A stretch of 43,579 nucleotides of DNA, taken from contig NZ_JAZGJP010000016.1 in assembly GCF_036408795.1 (NCBI RefSeq), positions 1 to 43,579 on the forward strand, given 5' to 3'. Within the stretch, counting starts at the first letter, position 1, and every line of letters starts with the position of its first letter. Positions 1 to 7,603 of the stretch are shown here, piece by piece. This DNA is from Olsenella_L kribbiana (lineage in GTDB: Bacteria; Actinomycetota; Coriobacteriia; Coriobacteriales; Atopobiaceae). A model generated the notes under the pieces. It was not told the DNA's origin, made no database searches, and was given only the letters and a program-made list of their open reading frames with translations. The position numbers and the translations under genes were made by a program.

Positions 1-119
1 CTGCATGACCCTTCGCCATCTCGTCCCCCGATCCTCCGGATGCATCAGCCGTTCATCCATATGATGCAGCGGAGCGGCGACAGGAATTCCTGCGGTTATG
101 CCGGAGGTCCTCAGCCATT
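1..119 (-). mobile_element. Outer end of an IS1595-like element, cut by the window edge
   Basis: This stretch is the exact reverse complement of the last 119 bases of the window. It resembles, with many mismatches, the outer end of the complete IS1595-like element at 12980-14100. Positions 19 down to 1 encode the first residues of the transposase (MAKGHA), as in the internal copy. The element ends at 119 with ...CTCAGCCATT. The next 8 bases (TAATCAAT) should be its target duplication, but the partner lies outside the window. An open frame running from about position 40 into the next gene is read-through of the IS end, not the real gene start. Confidence 0.85.
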
Positions 120-174
120 TAATCAATATTCGTATCGAAGGAGTTCGAGTTTGCTTTACCTGAAGGGATGGCAG

Positions 175-2583
175 ATGGTCGACCCGAAGAAGTACCTTGT
201 TTTAGATCTTGAGACCAATGGGCTAAAGCCGGAAAGTGATGACTTGCTCTCCATCTCGATTTATAAGCCCGACGACGGGAGGACATTCGATAGGTTCCTG
301 CCTCTCGAGAAGCAGGACCAGGTCAATCCCGAGGCAGCGTGGGTAAACGGGATTAAACCAGAGGACTTGGATGGGAAGAAGCCCCTCAGCCAAGAGGAAG
401 TCAACACGCTGATCGATGAATTCGAGATGCGCGAGAGAACAATTCTTACCTTTGGCGGTTCGCATGGCGCTTCGGGACGCGGCTTCGACGAACGATTCCT
501 GAAGCAATACTTCGATGACCATGGGCTCGCTGGAATGAGCGAGCTGAATTTTTATGACTTCAAGAGGATGGTCCACTCGGGGAATAGCATGCTCTTTACG
601 GCAACGAAAGACAACCTCTGCAGGGCTTTCGGCATCGAGGGCGTGGCAATCACTCACTCCTCATTAAACGACTGCATACTCGAGTGGAAACTCTTCGAAG
701 CGATGGACGAGTGTCATCTGCTTGTCACGGAGGGAAACGTGTTCAAGATGAACCACGACTACGTGGTTCCAGCATCGTATCTAGACAGGTTTTCGGGGCT
801 TCGGAAATACGCCGGAGTGCCAAAGAGATATGCGGAAGCTCAGAACGTATTTGAGCTCGAACTCTCAGAGGAAACAACGAAAGAATTCCTAAGGTTTCCT
901 ACCAACATCTCCGGCGTAACCGTCGAACACCTGATTAATACTGAAGTCCGCGCTAGAAAGATTGATTCGCGCGAGAAGCTTCTCGAGAACAAGTCGAAGC
1001 TAGAGTACATCGGGTCGTTTCCTGGGGTATCGGCACCAATACCGGTAGAACAAAGGGACGACGGTCTCACCTACCTATCGTCCTCCGTCCTCGAGCATGC
1101 CGCCAAATCGGTGCGGGATGAAATGGGACCGTGCGCACTTGCGGATGTGCTCGATCTCATGAGGGCGAATGGGGGAAGCTTATTTGACCTGCTGCTCTCA
1201 AACAACGAAGCGATGAAGGAGTTCTGGAGTATCCGTTTGTCCCCTACGGCAACACAGCTCAGTTCAGAGCTGGAAGCGATTGACCGTCAGAGCGAAGTCG
1301 TCGAGGCTGCTGCTCGTGCAGACCGCGCAATCAAGCCGGAGCTGGGACCGCTAACTGACTTCCTGAAGAAGGTGCTTGGCCCGGAAATCATGACTCAGGA
1401 GCTCGTGGTGAACCAATCTGAAGGCTGTCTGGCGCTCTGTGATCTATCGTCAGAGAAGGCGGTGGTAGAGATCAAAACCGGCAGCCAAGGCTACGATTCC
1501 ACAAAATTTGTAAACCAGCTCTACTACCAGGCGCACGGTAGGGACTGCTACGCACTGCACATCGAATGGGGCAAAGGGACCCCTGAAGGAATCTCACGAA
1601 CGAAATTTATTGTGGAGAAAGTCAAGTTCACGACAACGCGGCCGAGAGCTCCAAGGCAAAGTTCTGGAAAGCTGACCCGGCGTTACGCAATCAGGCACGC
1701 CATAACAGAGTGGCGCTACTCGCACCCAAGGGGAGGACCGAAAGGTTGTGCGAAAGCCCTCTGGCTGAAGAGCGCGGAGGTGGAGAAGGCTTGGCCCAAG
1801 GCCGATTCCAACGTCATGTACGAGCGAGTGCCGTATCGTGGCAAGCAGAGACTCGCCTTTGAGAGGATGGTCGCCTGGAGGAACGCTCATCCAAGAGGCA
1901 CGAGGCTTGAGCTCGCCGATGACACGGGGATCTCTGTAAGCGACGTCGAAAAGTGGTGGTATCAGGCGTCGATGCCAGTGAATGGCGGCGAGGGAAGCGC
2001 AATCCCGGCAAAAATAGACAACGAGACCATCCGTGAGATGATCAGTGAGTATACGGATAAGTCTTGTCAATACTTGGCGTGGACCGATGAGGAAATCGAG
2101 GAACTTAAAAGGCAGGTTTGGGAGCTTTGCAGACAGGCGGGTATGCCAGTTACGGGCGATTGCAGTGTGTTCTACTGGCCAAAAGAGCATTACCTCCCCA
2201 AAGAGCGGAAGGTCATCGTCCCCGAACTTAAGTCAGTTGAGGACCATTGCAGAGAAGAGCTTCGCTCCGGCACTAAAGTTCTCAGGATTCCGCTCCACAT
2301 GACCAGGTACAAGACAAAGGTCTGTTATATGTGGCTCGATCCGCTGAAAGCGAGAATCTCGCGAAAAGAAAGTCCTGACAACGGAGAGGAGGACATCGCC
2401 ATCATCGCTACAAACAGGGAGATAGCGGTGCTCAAGCCAGGAGACGATTTGTATGAGACGGCGCGAGATCTCGTGGGAAAGTGGATCAGGAGGGTGTTTA
2501 TAGAGCGCTTGTACGAGGACAAGGAAGGGCAGGTCGTCATAGTGGTCGATAACACTCCAGACATGATTAAACCGAGGGTCTAG
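175..2583 (+). CDS. DEDDh exonuclease / PD-(D/E)XK-like nuclease / HTH-repeat fusion protein
   Basis: 802 aa from ATG 175 (GAAGGGA at 162-168). TTG 151, behind GAAGGAG at 137-143, is an equally good start. Residues 5-175 match a DnaQ-type DEDDh 3'-5' exonuclease: VLDLETNGL gives D11 and E13, GFDERFL gives D105, and HSSLNDC gives H161 and D166. Residues about 400-465 show a PD-(D/E)XK-like pattern: E409, D423, EIK at 432-434, then Q448 and Y450. Two similar blocks of about 40 aa (503-542 and 558-598) share an E/AWR..HPRG start and a V-E-K-x-W end and look like helix-turn-helix repeats; a looser copy may follow. No signal peptide or membrane segment. GC is lower than in the downstream defence genes, suggesting transfer. 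Nucleic-acid degradation in phage or plasmid defence is an inference from the domains and the setting; I do not recognise the whole architecture. Confidence 0.75.
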   Translation: MVDPKKYLVLDLETNGLKPESDDLLSISIYKPDDGRTFDRFLPLEKQDQVNPEAAWVNGIKPEDLDGKKPLSQEEVNTLIDEFEMRERTILTFGGSHGASGRGFDERFLKQYFDDHGLAGMSELNFYDFKRMVHSGNSMLFTATKDNLCRAFGIEGVAITHSSLNDCILEWKLFEAMDECHLLVTEGNVFKMNHDYVVPASYLDRFSGLRKYAGVPKRYAEAQNVFELELSEETTKEFLRFPTNISGVTVEHLINTEVRARKIDSREKLLENKSKLEYIGSFPGVSAPIPVEQRDDGLTYLSSSVLEHAAKSVRDEMGPCALADVLDLMRANGGSLFDLLLSNNEAMKEFWSIRLSPTATQLSSELEAIDRQSEVVEAAARADRAIKPELGPLTDFLKKVLGPEIMTQELVVNQSEGCLALCDLSSEKAVVEIKTGSQGYDSTKFVNQLYYQAHGRDCYALHIEWGKGTPEGISRTKFIVEKVKFTTTRPRAPRQSSGKLTRRYAIRHAITEWRYSHPRGGPKGCAKALWLKSAEVEKAWPKADSNVMYERVPYRGKQRLAFERMVAWRNAHPRGTRLELADDTGISVSDVEKWWYQASMPVNGGEGSAIPAKIDNETIREMISEYTDKSCQYLAWTDEEIEELKRQVWELCRQAGMPVTGDCSVFYWPKEHYLPKERKVIVPELKSVEDHCREELRSGTKVLRIPLHMTRYKTKVCYMWLDPLKARISRKESPDNGEEDIAIIATNREIAVLKPGDDLYETARDLVGKWIRRVFIERLYEDKEGQVVIVVDNTPDMIKPRV

Positions 2584-2589
2584 ACCCTC

Positions 2590-3129
2590 TTACCCTGCGG
2601 TCAGATAGCCAGCGTGGCCTGCGCCGTCGATGACCGCGTAGTCGGCGGAGGTGTTCGAGACCGAGTAGGCGGTGCCGTTGCCGCCCACGAGCTTGGAGTC
2701 TGCGTAGAACGTGTTCGACTTGGTCGTGAGCGCCTTCGGAAGCGCCCACGAGGGGGTGGCGAGGATCTTTCTCAGCGAGGACATCCCCGAGAAGGCGTAG
2801 TTCCACCTCAGGATTGTGGACGGGTCGAGCCCGCACAGGTCGAGCGTCTCGAGGTTCACGGAGCTGTTGAAGAGGAACTCTATGCTCACGGGGTGGACGT
2901 TCGACCAGCCGTCGAAGGCTATCGCGGGCGACTTGGTGTTGTAGAACCAGTAGTCCATGGAGAGGCCCTTGACGCTGGCGAGGTCGGAGGCGAAGGTCAC
3001 GCTCGTGATGGTGTCGCGCAGGCCGTGCCACGGCATGGACCCGAGCGCCTTGTACCGCGCGTTCGTGCAGAGCGTCCCCGAGGCGGCGATGATGCGGTCG
3101 CCGTCTAGCATGCCGGAACGGTTGACCAC
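2590..3129 (-). CDS. Phage-tail/BspA-like (DUF285-type) protein, shorter tandem copy
   Basis: 179 aa from a GTG start 14 nt after the stop of the next upstream gene (3144-3968), with no clear ribosome site, so it may be a detached C-terminal piece. The sequence repeats the pattern of its neighbour: MPWHGLRDTITSV corresponds to VPWHAVREQITSV, and FYADSKLVGGNGT to LFYDCCKLVGGHLT. This leucine- and aromatic-rich pattern is typical of DUF285/BspA-like surface repeats often found on prophage tail-tip proteins of Coriobacteriia. I infer a receptor-binding or adhesin role. The two genes look like a tandem duplication. It ends 7 bp from the convergent nuclease gene. Confidence 0.55.
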   Translation of the reverse strand: MVNRSGMLDGDRIIAASGTLCTNARYKALGSMPWHGLRDTITSVTFASDLASVKGLSMDYWFYNTKSPAIAFDGWSNVHPVSIEFLFNSSVNLETLDLCGLDPSTILRWNYAFSGMSSLRKILATPSWALPKALTTKSNTFYADSKLVGGNGTAYSVSNTSADYAVIDGAGHAGYLTAG

Positions 3130-3143
3130 GAGGGGTCGCCCGA

Positions 3144-3968
3144 TTAGAGGTACGCGAAGGCCCAGGAGCGCTCGTCGTCCGCGCTGCAGGTGAGCAGGCC
3201 GTTGTCGCCGGTCGTGAAGGCGGATTTCCCCGCGGTGTCCGTAGCGACCGTGAGGTGCCCACCGACGAGCTTGCAGCAGTCATAGAAGAGTATGCTTGCA
3301 ATCGCGATCGAGGGGGCGTAGGGGGACTCGCACCAGATCGACCTCAGCTCCGAGTCGCCGGCGAAGGTCTGGTTAGCCTTGGTAACGCCGGAGATGTTGT
3401 CGAAGCCGCTCACGTTCATGCGCGAGGTCATGCCCCGGAACCAGTGCGAGATGTCCGGGAAGGAGACGCCCTTGAAGGAGGGGTTGACCTCGACGGAGGT
3501 GATCTGCTCCCGTACGGCGTGCCAGGGCACGTCCGTGTCTTTGGCGTAGCCTGCGGCCGACACCACCCAGGATTCCTCCACATCCCAGTATCCCGATGCC
3601 ACCCCGGGACCGACGAGGTAGTTGAGCTCGAGGAACCTACCCTGGTTGTAGAGGACGGCGTGCGGCTTGAGCCCCGCGTCCCAGGAGAGGTCGCGAATCG
3701 TCTGCGCCATCCCACCGGGCTTGTACTTCGCTAAGAGCTCGTTCTGGCCGCGTATCGCGGAGGCGATGTCGGAGAAGGTGGAGTCGGGCACGACGCACAC
3801 GCCGTCTCTTAGCGCGAGTGTGGCAGCCATGCCCGACTTCGTCCCGTCGAGCGCCGCGACGGCGGTCGCCATGTCCGCCGGCCTGTAGGTCGCGCTGCCA
3901 CCGTTCTGCTCGCGGATCGCGTTCGCGATGTCGCTAAAAACGGACTCGGCGATGGTTCCCATTCCCAT
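3144..3968 (-). CDS. Phage tail-fibre-like protein with BspA-type C-terminus
   Basis: 274 aa from ATG 3968, behind a GGGGTGAG ribosome site (coding strand). The N-terminus holds two copies of a short repeat, SVFSDIANAIREQNG and STFSDIASAIRGQNE, each followed by a (T)Y(R/K)P..MA motif. I associate this repeat with prophage tail proteins of gut Actinomycetota and Bacillota. The C-terminal part resembles DUF285/BspA-like modules and is duplicated in the next gene. It follows the end of another phage tail frame (3976-4218), so this is a short relic of a tail-tip operon on the minus strand. No other phage structural genes remain nearby. Confidence 0.6.
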   Translation of the reverse strand: MGMGTIAESVFSDIANAIREQNGGSATYRPADMATAVAALDGTKSGMAATLALRDGVCVVPDSTFSDIASAIRGQNELLAKYKPGGMAQTIRDLSWDAGLKPHAVLYNQGRFLELNYLVGPGVASGYWDVEESWVVSAAGYAKDTDVPWHAVREQITSVEVNPSFKGVSFPDISHWFRGMTSRMNVSGFDNISGVTKANQTFAGDSELRSIWCESPYAPSIAIASILFYDCCKLVGGHLTVATDTAGKSAFTTGDNGLLTCSADDERSWAFAYL

Positions 3969-3975
3969 CAGTAGC

Positions 3976-4218
3976 TCACCCCGAGGGGTCCGGGAACTGC
4001 AAGGAAACCCACTCCTTCGTGGCGTACGCGGAGAGGTCTGGAGTCGCTCTGTCGGCGCCCCTTGCGACCGTGGCGTCGGTCGCTCTCGTCGCGCCCAGCT
4101 CGCCCTTGAGCCCGGTGAACGCGAATGAGAGCGTCCTGGCGGATGGGGTCCCGCCGAGCGTGACGGAGACGGCGGGCGTGCCTATCTTGGCATCTACAGC
4201 CGCGGTGAGCCCTGTCCA
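3976..4218 (-). pseudogene. C-terminal remnant of a phage tail protein
   Basis: An open frame of 80 codons with no start codon; it begins right after an in-frame TAA (4219-4221). The end reads ...AYATKEWVSLQFPDPSG, and a GLKGELGA stretch resembles the collagen-like linkers of phage tail proteins. The stop lies 7 nt from the ATG of the next tail gene, as expected for a tail operon. The missing 5' part coincides with a perfect hairpin at 4206-4236, which marks the break with the preceding region. Confidence 0.5.
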
Positions 4219-4236
4219 TTATATTGACAGGGCTCA
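4206..4236. repeat. Perfect inverted repeat at the edge of the phage-tail relic
   Basis: The arms TGAGCCCTGTC (4206-4216) and GACAGGGCTCA (4226-4236) pair perfectly around a 9-nt AT-rich loop. There is no T-run, so a terminator is unlikely. It sits exactly where the tail-protein reading frame breaks off. It could be a recombination scar or an old attachment core; neither is proven. Positions 4237-4324 hold a short plus-strand open tail ending in EGITPEDMRTK, possibly the end of another truncated gene. I see nothing in 4325-4415. Confidence 0.45.
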
Positions 4237-4415
4237 GCTCTCCGAGAGGGCAGGAAGCGCGAGGGAGGGCGCCTACCGGATCGCCGCGGAGGGCATAACA
4301 CCGGAGGACATGAGGACCAAGTAGGAATACGGCAGGCAGACGGGTCGCGTTCAGGTTAACAAAGACACATGCGGGGGCAGAGTAGCCCTACGGGCTCGCG
4401 GCGTCAGGTATGGGC

Positions 4416-6899
4416 TCATCGCGATGGCCATGGGAGCAGAGAAAACTCTTGATTCGTCTCCCCCAGGGCAGCAGCGAGGTCATTCCGGCACTTGCTCATC
4501 ACTTTGATAGTTCGGTTGATTGCCTTGATCATGTCCTTAGCGGACATGCCTTCTTCGGTGTCGTCTTTCCCATGCGGGTCGTTCCCTTCGCCAGGTATGG
4601 CGAGCCTGACTGACTCCGACTCAGCCTCGAGTTCGACAATCCTTCTGCAAAGGCTTGCATAGATGGAGGACACTGAGTGCACGTCATCATTGCGGTCGAG
4701 GAGAACTGTCTGGCAAAATGCCTCAAGCTTCGAGCACTCCTCCAGGACATATCTCCCGTCGGTAGCAAGCGCCAGCGAGGCCGCCGTGGTCAGGCCCGTG
4801 CCTCCGGCCGCACCCAAAAGAGCACCTCCGCCGGCGATAAGCATCGTTCCGCCCGCCATCCCGGCGCCACCTGCGGCAATCGCTCCGCCACCGAGGAATG
4901 CAAGGCTTGCGCTCGCGAGCGCCGCTCCGTGTAGGGCGGAAGCCTCAAGTCCGAGCGCGGCGGCGAGGGTTGGAGCAATGGCCGGGGCAAAGCAGGCGGC
5001 AAGCCCGCCGGTAGCGGCCATAATGATTGCGGTGCAGGCGACACCCGCAACAAGTCTTTCTCTGGACCCATCCAGTCTGGCCCTCGCCCCGTCCACTGCG
5101 TGCCCAAGGTCAGCGAGTTCCTTGGTTCCTGTTACGTCCTGGCGAATGCAGAACACATCGTTTAGGTAGTCCGAGCACGGTTTGAGCCCCTTGTACTCAC
5201 CGTCGTCGTCGCGGCACAGTGGCCCGTATGGCCTGAAACGTCTCGCCTCCATTGCGACGAGCCATAGCCATGAAGTGTCCTCCCCGTCACCGATGCGCGA
5301 TCCGATTTTCGCGTATAGCGCATCGTCTGGAAAGAAGTATCCAGCGTCCGCTGCCCAGACAAGGCTCACCGCATCGACGACCTGTTTACTCCACTTCTTT
5401 AGCCATGCCCTCTTCCTTGCTGCACGCTTCGGATACTCCTCCGCAGTTATGTCATAGGCCACTATCGCATGCTCTATCGAGTGGAGAATTCGGGCCTGCA
5501 TGAAGTCCAGCTTGAGACATCCAAGGTCCGCGAGACCGCGCTCGTACGTCTCTTCCGGGCCTTCTTCGGAGGTCGAAGCCTCGTTCTCTAGCGTGGCGCG
5601 AACATCTACCACGCATGCGATGGTGAACGTCGCAATGCCGACGTAGTTGACCCGCAGGAAGAACTTGACGGGATCCCTGCTTGCGATGGAGCGCACGGCC
5701 GCATCCGCGATGTCGACGCCGACGAAGATGCCGGTCGACACAGTGACCATGCGGCGCATCGCGGGGGTGCCCCAGGGAAGGATGTCCTTGGGGGCGATGC
5801 GACCGAGCTCAGCAACCCCATGGATATCCAAGTCTCTGATTTCCCTTGCCACTCTGCGGCAAAAGTAGAATCCCCGCACGACGCACTGATTGACCAGAAC
5901 GGGAAGGGCCTGCCTGCCTGTCTCCTCCAGCATGCCAATCTCCGTACGAAGGTCGAACTTGCGAGCGGTCCCCTTCACGATCCTCCCATTTTCGTCATGG
6001 TCCGCGAGCAGGGTCCCATTGAACAGCCTACTCACCCAAAGGCGTAGGCCAGGCTCCTCCGCGCTTGCCTCCCTGAAGAAGGGAAGGGCAGAAACATCCT
6101 TTATGAGGGAAACGATGGGTCCCGGGATGCCGGTGCCGCCCATGAGCGAGCCGCCTGAGCCGGCCATGTCGCTCACCATATGAAAGAACCAGCCGATAGT
6201 CCCGAAGGCGATCTTCTCCTGGAGGTTCTTTCCGATGAGGGGCCTATGAGACTCTGGCACGGGCGCGACTCTCAGGGCGCCAGATACGTCCGTACCCACC
6301 ACGAGCCCGGTGAACTGGGTGAACATCGAGAAGAATAGTCCGTCGATGCCGAAGTGGTGAGAGAAGTCCCTGAGGTGGTGCTGCAGACCGCCGCCGAAGT
6401 CATTCGTGTTGCCGTCAGCAGCGAAAGGATGATTCTTCTCCAGTTTCCGTATGGCTCCGGCGAGGTCGTCCCCTTCGTATCCCTCGCTCCTCGCAACCCT
6501 TATCACAAAGCGCTCGACCTGGTCCTTTCCCCAACGGTTCGCGCGGTCGAGCGAGAATTCCCCGACCCAAAAAACGTCAACGAGGCCTGCAATCACTCCA
6601 CTCGCGGCAGCAACGAGGTAGTCAAGCCTGTCGGCCTTGTCCACGCTTGGATCCCAATCGACCTCATCTTCGAGCGTCTCGTGGATGTCCGCGGAGGTTT
6701 CTTTGCCCCGTGACGCCTCATTGCCAAGGGTGAGCGAGGGGGTACCCAGAAGGGGAGTGCACTTCTGGAAGGAGATGTCGTACTGGACGAGTGAGCTGAC
6801 ACCGTCGGTTGCCAGCTTTGCTGATTCGCCACTCATGGCCAAGATCCGCCTTTCGAAGTGCATGGCTAACATAACAGTGGTCGGCATTGCCGAACTCAT
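4416..6899 (-). CDS. Uncharacterised 827-aa protein with Gly/Ala-rich membrane-like segment
   Basis: 827 aa from ATG 6899; an internal ATG at 6836 (MSGESAKL) is an alternative start with a GGCGGA upstream. The middle is rich in motifs that look structurally conserved: DYLVAAASGVIAGLVDVFWV (probable membrane helix), HHFGIDGLFFSMFTQFTG, and GWFFHMVSDMAGSGG. Residues about 620-710 are a long run of small residues (Gly/Ala) with GGG and GxxxG patterns, compatible with a glycine-zipper or pore-like membrane segment. The last 100 aa look helical and charged. I recall similar uncharacterised proteins in Bacillota and Actinomycetota, often near mobile DNA, but know no function. Single-gene unit, convergent with nothing. 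A membrane-acting effector is speculation from the Gly-zipper. Confidence 0.7.
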   Translation of the reverse strand: MSSAMPTTVMLAMHFERRILAMSGESAKLATDGVSSLVQYDISFQKCTPLLGTPSLTLGNEASRGKETSADIHETLEDEVDWDPSVDKADRLDYLVAAASGVIAGLVDVFWVGEFSLDRANRWGKDQVERFVIRVARSEGYEGDDLAGAIRKLEKNHPFAADGNTNDFGGGLQHHLRDFSHHFGIDGLFFSMFTQFTGLVVGTDVSGALRVAPVPESHRPLIGKNLQEKIAFGTIGWFFHMVSDMAGSGGSLMGGTGIPGPIVSLIKDVSALPFFREASAEEPGLRLWVSRLFNGTLLADHDENGRIVKGTARKFDLRTEIGMLEETGRQALPVLVNQCVVRGFYFCRRVAREIRDLDIHGVAELGRIAPKDILPWGTPAMRRMVTVSTGIFVGVDIADAAVRSIASRDPVKFFLRVNYVGIATFTIACVVDVRATLENEASTSEEGPEETYERGLADLGCLKLDFMQARILHSIEHAIVAYDITAEEYPKRAARKRAWLKKWSKQVVDAVSLVWAADAGYFFPDDALYAKIGSRIGDGEDTSWLWLVAMEARRFRPYGPLCRDDDGEYKGLKPCSDYLNDVFCIRQDVTGTKELADLGHAVDGARARLDGSRERLVAGVACTAIIMAATGGLAACFAPAIAPTLAAALGLEASALHGAALASASLAFLGGGAIAAGGAGMAGGTMLIAGGGALLGAAGGTGLTTAASLALATDGRYVLEECSKLEAFCQTVLLDRNDDVHSVSSIYASLCRRIVELEAESESVRLAIPGEGNDPHGKDDTEEGMSAKDMIKAINRTIKVMSKCRNDLAAALGETNQEFSLLPWPSR

Positions 6900-7127
6900 T
6901 GCAACGCCTTCGCCAAAGATGGGAGATTGTACGGAGACGAGCGATATAGCAGCTGTATTTCTGATATCAGACTATCACCCGATGGAAGAGGTCAAGGATT
7001 CTTTCGCCCGCGGCAGAATCGATGCGGTGAGCGATGGAATCGAGGTCTCATTAGACTCCTTGGCGTAGGTGCTCCCAATAACGTGTGGGAATCGGCCTAA
7101 GATTCAGTACCGTGGCGGAAGCGCTCA

Positions 7128-7235
7128 TCAGAACACGGCACGCAGCGCGAGTCTTACCGCCCAGAGGAGGACGCGCAGGAACCCCCACAGGACGGCGAGC
7201 GTGATCCTGCCTAGGGCCAAGAAGAACCGTCTCAT
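7128..7235 (-). CDS. 35-aa basic hydrophobic micro-protein
   Basis: A 35-residue frame, MRRFFLALGRITLAVLWG..., with Arg spaced between long hydrophobic runs. Its ATG overlaps the TGA of the upstream gene (ATGA at 7232-7235), and a GGAGG ribosome site lies 6 nt upstream inside that gene, so translational coupling is likely. The composition suggests a membrane-inserting helix. A gene of the same size, style and position follows another hypothetical gene at 23233-23337. The arrangement resembles small toxic or holin-like peptides, but I cannot assign a function. Confidence 0.5.
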   Translation of the reverse strand: MRRFFLALGRITLAVLWGFLRVLLWAVRLALRAVF

Positions 7236-7555
7236 GACGCACCTCCGAGTCCGGGTTCCAACGATGGCGTGACGGTAGCACGCACGCGCCACATGAATAC
7301 GAGGCTCACGGCTGGCAGATCGGATGGCCCGTCGTCAAGCGAGGCGCGGACGTCCTCGAGCCGCGAGACGTCCACGAGGCCGTCGCCCACCCTCATCCAC
7401 CTCGTGGCTCCGTTGACGCCCACCTTGGACGCCGCCAGCTCCCCTGCCGTCGCGAGCTGCTCCCTCCAGCCCCGGTGCCATGATGACTCGCGCGAAACGG
7501 GGGCAGCGCTGTCAATCCGCAGAATATTTGATGCCAAGTCCTTAGACGTCTGCAA
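7232..7555 (-). CDS. Hypothetical protein upstream of the 35-aa peptide
   Basis: 107 aa if it starts at TTG 7555; the N-terminus is uncertain and no strong ribosome site is visible. The section WREQLATAGELAASKVGVNG and the following RVGDGLVDVSRLEDV read like a genuine folded domain, and VSLVFMWRVRATV near the end could be a strand or membrane pair. I do not recognise the family. It overlaps the micro-protein gene by ATGA. It is divergent from the helicase gene at 7603, and the 47-bp gap must hold both starts, so its own promoter may lie elsewhere or it may be truncated. Confidence 0.4.
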   Translation of the reverse strand: MQTSKDLASNILRIDSAAPVSRESSWHRGWREQLATAGELAASKVGVNGATRWMRVGDGLVDVSRLEDVRASLDDGPSDLPAVSLVFMWRVRATVTPSLEPGLGGAS

Positions 7556-7586
7556 TAATACCGTAGTGTTTTTTTTGTTATCTGCA

Positions 7587-7603
7587 GTTAGAATAGGTTG
7601 CTT
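7587..7603 (+). promoter_or_regulatory. Possible -10 and ribosome region of the Hma operon
   Basis: An AT-rich gap with a run of eight T just upstream holds TAGAAT (7589-7594), a good -10 hexamer, 9 nt before the TTG start. That would give an almost leaderless transcript. No convincing -35 is visible. Confidence 0.25.

Noticed and set aside
40..174. Extension of the nuclease gene upstream to an ATG at position 40
   Set aside because: These codons lie in the IS end (1-119) and just after it; good ribosome sites lie before TTG 151 and ATG 175.
6862..7068. Plus-strand 68-aa frame with protein-like composition
   Set aside because: It overlaps the start of the 827-aa gene on the other strand, has no clear ribosome site or promoter, and I know no relative. 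Left as an open possibility only.
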